DNA of 64,000 nt from Tamarix chinensis (GCA_030549775.1 CM060180.1:88150672-88214671); one strand, 5' to 3'; positions 37,068 through 49,572 are shown, counted from the stretch's first letter. Notes: a model not told the origin generated them from the sequence alone. Numbers and translations: made by a program.

Positions 37068-38261
37068 AAAAATATGTCCAAAGATTTAACTAAGAAGTCA
37101 ATTAGAACAATGGAGGGGGAGATAACCTCATATTTTTATTCTTCCACCTCTCTTCTCTAGATACTTATGAGATCATTGCTTTGATATCAGACTAGATTAT
37201 GCTTAGCTTGGAGAATCTTTCCACACTAACCTTCCATTTTACCTCTTATGTTAGACTAATCGACCTGCACTTCTTAAAAATCACAATTTGAGTTTTGGAG
37301 GATAAGTCAGCATATCTTGGACAAAACCTATCTCTTGAACTCAAAATTGAATGATAAGAATTAGGTTTTTTCAGCCATTCTTAAGCACAATTAATATTGG
37401 CATGGATTTGTTAGCTATAAATAGTCCTAATTGCCCCTTCTTTTCACCTTTTTTTTTTTGCTACCGAACATATCTTAGCTCTCTAGCATTAGCCTTCTCC
37501 CTTTCCACTTTGAGTCTACATTCAAATTCTTTTTCTCCTTTGATCCTTTATCTATCTCCCATCTTATTTTAATTATGAAACAAGAAAGTGTAAGAATTAT
37601 GAGAAAGTTAAGTGGTTCAACAAAATCTTCCACTATTTTTCCATTAAGTGTGTGGCATGTCTACTTTTCTAATTTTTTAAGTTCTGATTTGGAAAAATTT
37701 TCAATGATTTTAGAGTTTAAATTTTTGTGTTTAAGGTTTTAAAATTTAAGGATTTCTACTGGTTGAGTTTTCTTATTTGAGGAATGTTTTGCCCGCATCA
37801 TGAAAGTCAATTTTTCTTCTAAAATGTGTTGTGATTATGCTTGCATGTTTTGATGTTGCTATGTTGCTATCTATCTCCCATCAAGAACCCTTAAAGTTTG
37901 ATGTTATATGTTGCTATGAGTATATATATTTTTAATGTTTTTATTGAATATTTAGATGGTAAATCATGAGAGAAAAGCATGAGTTTTTGAGGATATATTA
38001 GGTTGTGATGATTAATGGTGAAATATGTAACCATTGTAAGCTAGAAATATGATATATGATGTTTTTCCATGTTTCAATTTGGTATGATAAAGAAATATAA
38101 GTATGGACCACATGAAAATGCTTGTTTTGTGTTGTTGAAGGGCAAAATGATTGATTGGTTTTGTTCAATCAATTAACTAGTTACTAGAACAATCAACTAG
38201 TTGGCTACCCATCAACTGATAGGCCATATTCTTTTCTTGGAGTTGCAAAGAGTAGGGTTGA

Positions 38262-38665
38262 GATGAAGGATCTTAGAGTGGCAAAGAGGATCCTTAGCAT
38301 GGATATCATGAGAAACCTTGAGTAGAAGCTTTCATACTTGTCATAGGAGTCCTATATGACGAATGTACCAGAGAGATTTTATATGATGGATGCCAAGATA
38401 GTAAGCATTCCATTAGCTATGTACTTCATAATATCTACTTTAGAGTATCCCAAATCCAAAGATGAAGTAGAGTTCATGGTGATTGCTCCATAATTAAATG
38501 TTTTTAGTTGTATCATATATGCTATGGTGTGTACCCACCCTAATATTGCACAAGTTTTTAGGCTTGTGATTCGATATATGGCAAATCCAGAAAAGGTTCA
38601 TTGGTAAGTAGTGAAGTGGATGCTTAAGAACTTGTAGGGATCAACATCATCTTGTATTGGTATGA
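38262..38665 (+). pseudogene. Copia RT/RNase H fragment inside the E1 3' LTR
   Basis: Translations read EMKDLRVAKRILSMDIMRN, then VPERFYMMDAKIVSIPLAMY, IIYAMVCTHPNIAQ and RYMANPEKVHW with VVKWMLKNL. These follow in order the copia RT C-terminus and RT-RNase H connection. Stops interrupt. No LTR or TSD is present and the E1 5' LTR lacks this block (it has other sequence at about 19100-19800), so it looks like a replaced or filled-in segment rather than a transposed element. Confidence 0.82.
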
Positions 38666-38804
38666 AAAATCAATTTATTTGCTGGTTAGTTTTATGGACT
38701 GTAATTATAGTAAAGACCTTAATAAAATGAAATCTCGGTGCCTTACCAACTCTAGACACTGATGATATACTAGGGGATATCGATACTAAAAGGGTCTGGT
38801 TACC

Positions 38805-38940
38805 TATGTTGTTGGCTTTGGCCTTGAATTATGTCTATTATGGTTTGCTTCAACCAAGACTGATGTCCATTTTGGTTACTTGGCTTCGGCCTAGACTTAT
38901 ATCCATTATGATTATTGGATTTAGCCTAGAAATTATGTAA
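38805..38940 (+). repeat. TTAGACTTATGTCCATT-type units, E1 3' LTR
   Basis: GGCCTTGAATTATGTC, CAACCAAGACTGATGTCC and GGCCTAGACTTATATCC are spaced 40-50 bp apart. They correspond to the array at 19910-20045. Confidence 0.6.
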
Positions 38941-40224
38941 CACTTCCATGGTATATCCATCGCTTAATGATATTGATAAAAAAGTTAGAATGAATGCTTA
39001 CAAAGTAATTGGAAAGAACATTTGGATAATGATTTGAATGAGCAATAGGATAATGATTAGAATGAACGACTTAATGATAACCTATATAGTATTTGGATAA
39101 GAAATTGAATAAGAAATTGGATGAAAATAAATAAGGATGTGGTAGAATTAGATGATAAGATAAAAGGGATCGAAGAGAGAAATAATGACTATAAACGAAT
39201 AATCTAATTGATTGTGCATCTTGGGAAATGAAACCTATTTAACAATTTGATAACATTCTTTGTACTTATATGTGACTATGTATGGCATTGTATTATGAAA
39301 AAAATAATGAGGAATCCTTAATTTCCTAAGTTGTTCATGGTAGTAAATCCAAATGCATCACCTAATTATGATAGAGTAGGTACGCTTAATTATATGACCT
39401 TGGCATCACGCATGCTAAGTTTGATTTCTATGACATGATATAATCCTATATGCTTTTAACTTCCATTAAGGAGGTAACTTGATATGCTCAGTATGTAGCA
39501 TATTGATGTGCCTATTTACTCGATCACATGCACATTCACACAAGTAGAGATCCATGGGCAAGTTTTTGAGGATGGTTAATAATGTAATACCCCAAAATTT
39601 TTCTTAGTTTAATCCTATGTCATTAATGCCCTGATTTGATTCTAATGTTAATAAATCTTATTTTAACCTTAAAATAATTTCTTAATCCTAAAACTTTAAA
39701 CAAAATCTAAAACCTTGGCTCGCATAATTCATAATTTGTAAAGCAAATCCAAAACCCACTAAAATTCCACCAATCTTAATTACTTATGGCTAATCTAAAA
39801 ATACCCCTAAACTAATTCTCAACTTTTCTCTTTTTCTTTTTCCTTTTCTTTTCTTTTCTTTCTTCTCTTCCTTCCATTAACCTTAAGCCACAATGTTTGA
39901 TTTTCTTGCAACTTGCATCCCTCCTAACTTGCACCATCTCCCATCATCTCCTCTACAGACACCCATCACCCATCACCTTTCTTTTTCTTCTTCCATCTCT
40001 TACCAATATGTGCACCCCCATCACCTTCCGTTGCCACCCTTCTTTTTCTTATTCCTCTTATCCTTATGTAATACTAACACACACAAACATCATCGCCACC
40101 TGCCATTATTCTCAACTCTCAACCATCTTTTCTACTACACCACCCAGCACCATTGATCTCACGCCTCCCTCTTCTATCAATTTTCTTTTCCCTAATTCTC
40201 TTAACATGCACACATGCCACAAAA

Positions 40225-40252
40225 ACACACACAAACACACACACACACACAC
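40225..40252. repeat. (AC)n microsatellite
   Basis: Mostly uninterrupted AC dinucleotides inside the C-rich part of LTR D. Confidence 0.9.
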
Positions 40253-42074
40253 TCCTTCACCCTCTTTGGTTGGCCTCCACTCTATAATTTATGTGTCAAA
40301 AAGCCACTGCCCGAGATCCCTCTTCATTATTCTTTCTTCCCTCTCTTTTCTTCTTCCTCTTTCTTTCCTTTTTTTTTTGGCCTACAAACTACCCATTCCA
40401 CCACTGTATACTACCTCTACCACCACTTCCTACCCATTTGCCTATGGACCAACCACTAAGGTGAACCTAACCTTCCCCAAAACCATCGCCGAGCATCACC
40501 ACTGACTACCGTCTCTTTTCCCTTCCTCTTTCTCTTTTCCATCAAATTTTTACAGAGCACCCAGCCAATTACATGGCCTCAAGCATGGCCTTGCAATAAT
40601 AAAAATTTCCTATCACTTATCCATGCAACTCAACATTGCCTGGCCATGCGTGATGTGATCTCTCGACTAAGGCTGCATCATCTGTTGTATATTCGTGCAA
40701 CTTTCCATTTTTGTCCATGCAACCCTATTTTTACCCCCCAAGCCATGCCCAAACTCCACCAAAATTTTACTATATCTGCACCACATATTCCTCTACACAC
40801 CCACACATCTCAAGCTCCTATTTGACTATGGTTATTTCTTTTTTTACCCTCTATATATTAATTTCTCCTTCGTTTAAACTATTGAAGGCTAACCATGAAT
40901 TTTATTATTTTCCTTAGGTGGTATTCCAATAGCTTCAGAGAAGGAAGTCTAGCATTTTCATGCTTAGAGCCTGATGTCTTATTTGGTATGGGTACTATAT
41001 GATGTTTAGGGTTTTTGGTGTTATTTACTTATATGGTTATTTTTGTTTCTCATGATATTGTTGATATATGATGTAACATGTGTTGATCATGATATTTTGT
41101 GATGATATGAATATTATGTTGAAAGGAAGCAATAAAAGGTGAGAGGTACCATTATGTTATGGTTTTATCATAATAAGGTCATATTTGTGGAAATATATCT
41201 TATGGTATGAAATATGAGCCTAAGGATATTATGTTATTGAAAGAAATTAAGAATGGGTGAGAGGTATCATTATGTTATGATTTTATTATGATAATGTCAT
41301 ATTTGTGGAAACATATCTTATGGTATGAAATATGGTTAAATGAATTTTAATAAATGGGCTTAAGAATTCTTATAAGGTATGATGATAATTTGTGCACTTG
41401 GAAAATAATATGTATAGAAAGTATAAGATTTTATAAAATATAGATTATTAATTATGCATAAGGGTAATTTGGTCATTATTGGTAATAAGAAAATTTTAGT
41501 ATTTTAGGTTTTATGTGGATTAAAGTATGATAATAATAGCATAAGGAAATATTGGAAGTATTCTCGTTATTTGGTGTCTTAAATGATTTAATGGATAATT
41601 TTGGGAAAACTCTCGTATGATGATAATATCATTATTCCATATGTAATATCTAAAGGTTATCTGTATTCTAATTATGTCATTAATGATTGGCCTTATAAGG
41701 TTATCTATTGGAATTGGTAATTAGATAAATTTCATGGGAGTTATTATGGCTAAACTATGGAATTTGGGGTTTTTAGAGATTGCTGTATGTCATACATTGG
41801 GATAGGTTTATTATTTTATGTGTATGGGAACTAGGCTATGAATTGTGGGCATGATAATAAATATGATATTTGATAGTGACTCATTATAAGATGGATGAAT
41901 AATCCATATGGGAGAATGATTGCTAAAGAGTTTGTAATTAGGGTTTGAAACGATTTAAGAACTTTGACTTATGTTATGTGTGTATCTGCTTTAATTTGTT
42001 TGATGTCTGAGAAGAAATTTTAAATAAAATACTAATTACTTAAATTGGAAGAGAAAATGAGTAGGGAGAAGGTG

Positions 42075-42094
42075 ATATATATATATATATATAT
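42075..42094. repeat. (AT)n microsatellite
   Basis: A short AT run inside LTR D. Confidence 0.9.
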
Positions 42095-42904
42095 GTATGT
42101 ATATGTATTCTCATTCCATCGGGGAGAATAGTGGCTCAGGATCATGTTGACCTGAGAAGATGTTGTTTTCAGATTTATTCCATCAGATGGTAATATTGAC
42201 TTAGGTGTTTTGTCTATGTGAAGGTGTTTTAGACTGTTCTATAAATTTAAGAATAGTGGGGTTCCTTCACTCAATGTATATAGACGAATGAAAATAGATT
42301 ATACTTAATAGAGGAATCAAGATCATTTTCTATTTTATTAGATGTTTCATTTGTTTTGTTATTCAATTATGATTTAATGTGAAAGCATGTGCTATTTTTA
42401 TCCCTATTTCAATAGTATAGTTCCCTTACTCAGTATGTAGTATATTGACCACCTGTTTTATGGGTGTTACTCATTTCTATGAGCAAGAGGCCCTAATTCG
42501 TATGTGCAGGTCTCAAAAGATCAACTAGATAATTATGCTGCGTATGATGCTATATGTGTGGATGAGTGAGTGAATTCACCTGTATTAGGGGTTGGATGAA
42601 GAGTAATTGTTATCTTGTTGATGTATTTAATTGGATATAATTTTTGGACTCTTTATCCATGGTATCCCTTTTTTGTATTTTGTATTGTTAGCTCAGAGTT
42701 AGGCTTAAAAATCATTATTTAACTATAAATGTGATTTTGTTTCTAATTTTCTTATGTTACTTTAAATATTTTAGCCTTTTGATTGATGAAAGGATAGTTG
42801 TATAAGTTAGAATTATGTCGATTATGGCTATAACCCCTAGTATTTTACTTAATTACTACTGCTATAAAATGAAAATTTTTATTGGTAAAAATCAGGGTGT
42901 TACA

Positions 42905-43327
42905 AATAGTGGGCCTACCACGACTTGGGTTCGAGGCTTGAGAACTTGGACATTCGAAATTTTTTGTGTGGTTTGAGAAGGACCATGGTTGTGGGGCCAT
43001 GTCCTCAGTCATTTCCTCCATTATTATCCTTATATTTTTAGTTAATCATTTTCCTTGTACTTGAGTATGTTAGGGACCTTCTAGGTCCTGTGGTGTAAAT
43101 GATTTCTCTAAATTTTTATGTAACTTGTTCTTGAGCACTCTACTATACTTTGGTTGGCTTGGTTTTTTAGCCTTGTATCTATTATGAGATAGGTGGTTAC
43201 TATCTATCTTGTGTTACGTATGGCAGTAGTACACCATTTTTCTATTTTTCCTAAGTGTTCTTGGTATTTTCTATTTCTAAAATATTTTAAAATGAAATTT
43301 CTCAGTAGGAAAAATGGATGTGTTACA
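42905..43327 (+). mobile_element. E1 3' LTR, terminal part after LTR D
   Basis: This ends AAAAATGGATGTGTTACA at 43327, followed by ATTAA, which differs by one base from ATCAA before the E1 5' LTR. The segment has no clear counterpart at the end of the E1 5' LTR, so the assignment rests on position, the LTR-like end and the near-TSD. Confidence 0.45.
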
Positions 43328-44106
43328 ATTAATCCCTAATAGGTATTTTCAACTATTAAAACCCAATAGAAGTCTGAGTAGTTAATCAAAGATAATTAAT
43401 TATTTTATCCGTCCCTATATTTATTTATTTAAGGTTAAGCCTGAACAAAAAGTCAAATTATAATGATCAACACTTGGCTAAAACTCAATGGTAAATTAGT
43501 AAAAATATTAAAATAACTCCTAAGGGAGCAATTGACTAGAACCAAAAACCATATGACTAGTGTGGACCTACAATAATATCGAATAAAAATAGAGCATGCA
43601 AACTAGTTGACTAGAGAAAAATTAATTCATTTAACCATTAATCATTTGACTTGTACAGGGTTGAAAGCAAGTTAAATATGTACAGCCTAACAAGTTGATT
43701 GGTAAGGTCCAAACCATCTAATTGGTTAACTAGTGGACATGCTTTGCCCATATTCGTGGATTACTTAGCTTGGAAAAACAAATATAAAATCATGTAATTT
43801 TTTGAAATAATATTCTTACCTAATCAAATAATCCCAAAAACATCCCATAATGTTAAAAATTTATATAAACATAGGCTAACATACTTAAAAAATTAGATTT
43901 ATGCTTATTAAATTAAATTACACCACATTCTCATGTAAAATTCATCAAAGTCATACTAAGGTGGTTATGGATAATACACGGCTATAAATCCAAAAATATA
44001 ATAACATGCTCACATGTTTAAAACTAGAAAATGATGATAACATATGCATATCATGATAAGCACTAGCATCAGGATAATATGAATATAAAAAACACGTAAT
44101 AGTGTT
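43328..44106. other. Unassigned AT-rich stretch, LTR-like vocabulary
   Basis: Words such as TTAACTAGTGGAC and TTGACTAGAG recall the E1-type LTRs and region 1-3900. No end or domain was recognised. The copia element is inserted at its right side. The short minus-strand open frame at 43951-44139 runs into the copia LTR and has no motif. Confidence 0.4.
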
Positions 44107-44647
44107 TGTTGCAAAATAGCTTGGATTGAAAGGATCCAAACTAATTATAGGAATTAATAAGATTATGAATAATTAAGGATTTAATCATAAAATAAAACAA
44201 TTAAGGGAAAGGTAGATATCTTTATCGATTCTTGTGTGTAGTTACAAGATGATTAAACTAGTTAATCAATCTATTACACAAATTTCCAATTCTCTAATCA
44301 ATGAGAATTCTATGGAGAAGAAGAAGTTAGGTCACATGATATTATGGTTAGGTTTCGCTTATATCTCTTTTATACTATAAAAAATCCTATGGGAAAAATT
44401 AATGTGTTTCATAAGTAAGAAAAACATGGTCCATGTTTAGAAAGCACGGGACCCTCATGTTAATTTCCTTAATATTGGATTTTTTTCAAAAGCATATCAA
44501 AATTATCTATGAGAAAACACGGCCCATGTTAATAAGCACGAGACCCCATGTTTCTCACACATCCCAAATATTAACCCTAAACGTCTTCATTACCTACATG
44601 AACTAATAAAATGTTATGTTATGCTTTAAATACCAAGTTAGAGCTCA
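44107..44647 (-). repeat. Copia 3' LTR (left copy)
   Basis: This is collinear with 52066-52611 throughout (shared blocks GATTATGAATA, TTACAAGATGATTAAACTA, ATTCTCTAATCAATG, TTTTATACTATAAAAA). The outer boundary at TGTTGCAAAATAGC is approximate. No clean TSD was found. Confidence 0.75.
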
Positions 44648-45480
44648 CAATTATGTACCTTGACCTAGTATTTATGATGCACGACATGTAAAGGCCTCTA
44701 CAAAAATCCCTGACCCAACAAAAGGCCTCATAGCCTATGAAAATTGATCAAGTCTAAGAAACACTTGAACATACCCATGGTTTGTGGTTTTGTTAGTATA
44801 TTAGCCATATTATCATAAGTACCCACTTTTTCCAACATAACTAATCCTACATCAACAATACAATGGATAATCTTATACCTAATGCTAATGTGCTTCATTC
44901 AATGATATAAGAAATTCCGAATATTCACTTAACAGATAGCACTTTGACTATCTCCACAAACAACTAGAGCACCATGAAAAAAACCGAACTCTTATACTAA
45001 ACCACTAAGCCACATGAATTTTTGAAAGGCATCTGTTATTTCCAAACACACAACAACCTTAGAACATCTAAGGTCTAAAACTAACAAACTAGTGCACCTC
45101 TGATCATTAGCACAACAAACAAGATAAAAGCAACCTATCAACAAATTATTTAACAACACATACATAGTACAAGCCAATATTGTATGGAATAAGTACCTTA
45201 TAATCCATTCCACACTTTATTTAGGTGTCTTCAAAAGACTCACCACACAAATGCTCACAACACAAGGAATATAGTAGTTGGTACTAGTCACATTGGACAT
45301 CAAGCATCTCACTGCTCCAAAGTATGAACTAGTAACTAAGCAAGACACCAAAATTGCTTTGGACTTAGGTACATATAAAACCATCAATTTATCCACCTAA
45401 TAAGCATAATATAGACACAAAACAAAAGAATAAACTGTGAAACATCTCATAACAATGTCTAGGTTTTCCCAAGAAAACAC
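44648..45480 (-). pseudogene. Copia RNase H remnant
   Basis: On the minus strand the first part (about 45200-45330) reads AVRCLMSNVTSTNYYIP and SVEWIIRYL, matching the copia RT-RNase H connection. The frame at 44992-45213 then continues into LVVCGDSQSAI (about 44935-44985), KHISIRYKIIH, LEKVGTYDNMANILTKPQTM and FLDLINF. This is the classic order of the Ty1/copia RNase H end. It is rich in stops. Reverse transcriptase proper is absent between this and the protease part, so the element is internally deleted. Confidence 0.85.
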
Positions 45481-45880
45481 ATCTCTTTAGAAACACCAAT
45501 AGAATACCACAGGGCCAAATCAACACCCAAAATAACCTATGAGCCTAACATTAGATCCTACACACCAATATTATTAATTCTAGTATACATAGCATAACAA
45601 GTTGTACCTAGAGAAAAACTTGCTCCACCTTTTTCCAAGATTCCTCCTCACAAAAAGAATCTATACCATGTAGATCAACAATAATCTTTACCTTGTCTGA
45701 AGCACCCAGTAGGTTATCCTATTCAACCGTTTATCAAGAATAATTTAGACTCACAAAAGGTAATAAATATAGAAGTGATAGGATCACCACACAAGGGCCC
45801 CCTAGTTATGCCAATGACACTCACGTGTTTCAATCGCATCAAACTAAGGCCAAAACATATGAGTTAGAAACTCTTAATAT
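45481..45880 (-). pseudogene. Copia integrase-region remnant, poorly preserved
   Basis: This lies between the protease and RNase H remnants. Only short suggestive words remain (a GP..GDPIT-like piece near 45795). Most of integrase and reverse transcriptase must be deleted, because there is room for only about 130 codons. Confidence 0.4.
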
Positions 45881-46250
45881 TACCCCAACTACAACTTAGA
45901 TATTTGTGCCAAAAAGGTTATAAAATGTCCCAACCTACTTTCCAACAATGGCTACCATAACCCTTTTAGCATCCTTGAATATTCCATTCTCTATTACATA
46001 CCTATAACCTTTGCTATCCAACGAACACAATGAAATCAAACTCTTGGTCATGTTAGGAATATGAAAAACACCAAATAGTGTATTAACCACACCATCATAC
46101 ATCCTCACCCTCATAGTCCTAATCCTAGCAACTCTACATGAAACATCATTTCCTAAGATGATAACTCTACCTTAAATACTGTCATATGTTTGGAACACAC
46201 TTCTATTAGGATAAATATGGTAAAAGCACCTAGAATCTAGAATCTACCTA
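45881..46250 (-). pseudogene. Copia protease remnant
   Basis: The minus strand reads ILDSRCFYHIYPNRSVFQTY (about 46180-46235) with a stop where the usual Trp stands before it. It continues with ILGNDVSCRVARIRTMRVRM, YDGVVNTLFGVFHIPNM, KSLISLCSLDSKGYRY and ENGIFKDAKR. This matches the Ty1/copia aspartic protease and following linker. The catalytic DSG is changed to DSR, so it is inactive. The CACTA element interrupts the frame just upstream. Confidence 0.88.
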
Positions 46251-46276
46251 TCAGCTAATATAGTCCATCAATCTAT

Positions 46277-46520
46277 CACTACAAAATAATTGACTTTTGC
46301 CAACAGAAACTTAGGCACAGATACTTTTTCTGTTGGTAAAAGTAACTAATACCAACAGATAATTTTCTGTGGGCAATAATGTAGTTTTTCCCATAGAAAT
46401 TTTTTATCTGGTGGTGATAATATGTTATGCCAACAGATCTTTTACCATCACTTATATCTGAAGTTATTAGTAGCATTATACCAACAGAACTAATACCCAC
46501 TTTTATATCCGTTGGTATTA
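46277..46520. repeat. CACTA left terminal and subterminal repeats
   Basis: At least five copies of CAACAGA or its complement TCTGTTGG in both orientations (for example about 46301, 46329, 46352, 46432, 46480, 46508). Such clustered words are where CACTA transposase binds in known members. Confidence 0.8.
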
Positions 46521-46590
46521 GTGTTTATGAAATTCAATAATAATATTTGTTTTTATATAATTTTAATAATGATTAATTCTATTCTTCTTA

Positions 46591-46621
<31 letters not shown>

Positions 46622-46980
46622 TAAGTCATTAGTCATTATTAGAAATAATAGTTTACATATATTATTATTAATTATTATCTTATTTCTAATTTTTTATATT
46701 AATATTGTTCATAATGGTACCTTTTAACAATTATAATGAAATAATATATATTATATCTACTACCATTTACTATTAAATTAATTTATTATTAAATACTACC
46801 AATTATCATTCAAATCTATATTATCTTAACAATAATAAATATTATCAAAAATCATTCACATTATTAATAATATATTAGTAATTATTAGATACTATTATTA
46901 ATTTATTTAAAATAACGATTTATATTAATCTTATTAATATAATTCTTTAAAAATTATTACTAAGAATAATTATTTAAGGA

Positions 46981-47011
<31 letters not shown>

Positions 47012-48070
47012 TTAATAAAAAATATTATTACTAATTATTGGAAATTAAGATTAGTATTTATATTATTCATATTTGTATTTATTTCCCATTATTAATTATT
47101 TTTAATAATAATTATTATTTTATTATAAATTATGATTAATATTATATTAATAATACATTATAAAATATTAATTTTATATTAAATATTTTTAAATAATACT
47201 AATTATTATTTAAAATTTTAATTTAATAATATTATTAGATAATTAATAATATTATTATTATTAGCAGTAAAATTAATTATATTATTCGTAAGAAAAAAAT
47301 TATAATTATTATAGTCAATATGATAATAATTAATTGTTATTAATAGAATTATTTTTTTAGGGCTTAGAGATGGCTTTTTTGAAAATGTGTTAAATTATTT
47401 TTAGTCATTTAAACTATTATAAGAATATTTCTCAAATGTATTTGAAATATTATCTTTAATATCATCTATTATAGAACCTTTTAATATCTTTATTTGTAGT
47501 AAATATTTCTATCTTTGAATTTATTTATTTTTACGAGGTCGGTAAGATCTTAAAAAAATATTAAATTAAAGATTTTCACAACTTATTTATGTTTTTCTTT
47601 CCATTTTGGCTTATGAATGACTTTTTGAAAATATGTTATTTTATTTTTAGTTGGTCAAAAATTTATAAAAAATTTCTTTTGATTTATTTTAAATATTATT
47701 TTTTATTATATTTTTTATTTTAATAAGCGTAATGATTTATTTAAAATAAAATTATTTATTCGGATAAGCCTTTTATTTTTATCTGAAAAACTATTTATAG
47801 TTTTTATGAGTTTCTTTCTATTATAATTTATTTTATAAATATTTTCTAAAGTTAAAAAAGAAGATATTATTTCGAGGACGTATAAAGTATTTTTGTAAAT
47901 AATATAGATATTTATACTCATTAGTAAATTTTTTCGAAAATATTTTTGAAACTCTTTATATAACTCTTATATTATTTTAGGCCTTCGGATCCTTTTGAAA
48001 CAATTTTTTATTAAATAATTTGTAGATAAAATTTTCCAAGAATATTTTTAGATGTATAGTATTTATTTAT
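46521..48070. other. AT-rich filler of the CACTA element
   Basis: Dominated by ATT/AAT-rich DNA, with (AAT)n at about 46594-46622 and (TTA)n at about 46983-47012. No coding motif was seen. Open frames at 46512-46727 and 47715-47921 are low complexity. Confidence 0.6.
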
Positions 48071-48080
48071 ATATGTGTAT

Positions 48081-48475
48081 TTGAAAAAAAAAAAGAAGAA
48101 CCCGGACCCCGACCTCGACCCCGACCCTCTTCCTTTTCCCTTTCTCTCTTCTTCTCTCCCTTCTCTTCTGTTATTTCCCGTCGATCTCCTTCCCTCTGCG
48201 CCCCATCGACGTCGCCACCAGCTCCTCCACTATCAACAGCCAACCGTCAGCCACCATCGAAGTCGCCACTCCAGCTGCACGCCACCGTTTTGCCTGCCAG
48301 CTCCAGTGCTGCAACAACCAGCAGCCGAAGCAGCAGCCGTGCACATCAGCAGCCACGAGCAGCAGCACAAGTCGTGCCGCCATCCTCCGGCCACGGTGAG
48401 CCTCGCTGGTTGCGGGCGAGCAATCCTCGAACTCCGGCGTATCCTCTCCGGCCTTCACCCATTCAGATTTGTTAG
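48081..48475 (+). pseudogene. GC-rich exon/5'-UTR-like island in the CACTA element
   Basis: This is a sharp GC-rich island in AT-rich DNA, beginning with CCCGGACCCCGACC and a CT-rich leader, then a Ser/His/Gln/Ala-rich open region (plus frames 48075-48527 and 48290-48475). A possible splice donor CACGGTGAGCC lies at about 48393-48403, and the following 1 kb is T-rich like an intron. This looks like the promoter-proximal end of a host gene captured with the downstream transporter exon. The protein sequence matches no domain I recognise. Alternatively it is an unrelated GC-rich capture. Confidence 0.45.
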
Positions 48476-48529
48476 TTTCTTTTGGTATAAATTTTCGAAA
48501 ACCCTAACCCTTGTTTTGATTAATTGAGT

Positions 48530-49572
48530 ATGAATTAGCTTATGATAAGCAAAATTGATTGTGTAATTATGTACATATATGTTGTATGATTAATTTAGAG
48601 TGGTGAATTGTAGTACATTTGGTTGATTTGTGAAAATTGGATTTTAGGCCGGGTTGTGAGATTATGCTGCTATAGCCTGCTACATATTTGATTGAATATC
48701 TGCTACACATTTGATTTCTAGGGAAGGAGACTAATTGTGACCATGGTATGGTTTTCTTTTAACAAGTTTGGGAAAAGTGCCCAACTTGCCATGGAAGTTG
48801 GCTGCTTGTTTACAGGATCTTTTTGCTACATCATGTGTTTATTCTGAGATTCTAAGTGTTATAGTGTTGATATCAGCTGCTAAATGTACATTGGTAAACT
48901 TCATCATAGAACAATTACTTACATAAGGAATCTTTAGTAGCATAATGAAGCCATAGAAATTTGTCTACAGAGGCATTGACCACGTCTGTAGGATGGATTT
49001 TGTTAGTTTTAGGGGCCAATTACATATACAGATATTGAGCAAATAAAATAAATTAGGACATACCTAATTGCTGCAGGCGAATCTTTTTGATGTATGCTTA
49101 ATGTTGATTTAAATACAGAAATTAAACATTCTTTACAACTTAGAATGCCTGATGGGGTTTTTAACAGGGGAAAAAGGATGTCAGCTTTCAGTTGGAACCA
49201 TTGATCTAGCTTCTATGAAAGAGGTTTAATATATGCGTCTGGGCTGCACAGGGCCATAACCAGATTAAGTCCAGTTTGCTGAGTACTTTTCATCTGTATT
49301 TTTTTTTTCCATTGACTATAATAATAATCTGATTATCCCTGTTTAGGCATTCAACAAAATGTCCTTGCATCACACTGAATTACCATAATGCTTTTACGTT
49401 ATGTTACAGATAAGAGTTTTATATGTTATCTATTTAGATTCGTTCAAATAGTTACCAAGTTTTGGTTGTGAGATCATAAGTATAAGCCATAAAAATAATA
49501 GAATGGGCGCAAAAGTCACTATCTTTTTATTCTTATCTTTTGATATTGTTGTGGTTCATATGTGTGCTCCAG
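48530..49572 (+). other. Probable captured intron sequence
   Basis: T-rich, non-repetitive DNA with gene-like texture between the GC island and the transporter exon. It ends in a polypyrimidine-poor but acceptable acceptor TGTGCTCCAG at 49572. No reading frame of note. Confidence 0.4.

Larger units (their letters stand above)
37068..39582 (+). mobile_element. E1 3' LTR, first part, lacking its start
   Basis: From about 37130 this is collinear with the E1 5' LTR from about 18030 (shared TGATGTTATATGTTG and CATGAGAGA...AAGCATGA blocks, among others), up to about 39290. About 450 bp of the LTR start are missing where it meets E2. It contains a copia fragment at 38262-38665 and is split by LTR D. 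The motif GATATGCTCAGTATGTAGCATATTGA lies near 39480. Confidence 0.6.
39583..42904 (+). mobile_element. Solo LTR D (3.3 kb), plus orientation
   Basis: It starts TGTAATACCCCAAAATTTTTC and ends AAAATCAGGGTGTTACA. AATAA precedes it (39578-39582) and AATAG follows (42905-42909), a one-mismatch TSD. The landmark order is the reverse complement of LTRs A-C and E2. A pyrimidine tract (39826-39880) comes first, then a C-rich low-complexity region (39890-40520) and a block with TTAGGTGGTATTCC (about 40915). CTTACTCAGTATGTAGTATATTGACC (42424-42449), an ATGGGTG stem and CTCATTTCTATGAG (42470-42483) follow. No internal domain is present. The 202-codon open frame at 39897-40505 is pyrimidine-tract translation. 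Confidence 0.72.

Noticed and set aside
39897..40505. 202-codon open frame (+), the longest in the window
   Set aside because: Its Pro/Ser/Thr/Leu-rich composition comes from the pyrimidine tract of LTR D. An overlapping frame is equally open and there is no domain.
48075..48527. 150-codon open frame as a real gene
   Set aside because: No domain; it lies in a GC-rich island captured in the CACTA element and runs through a probable splice donor. Kept only as an exon-like island.
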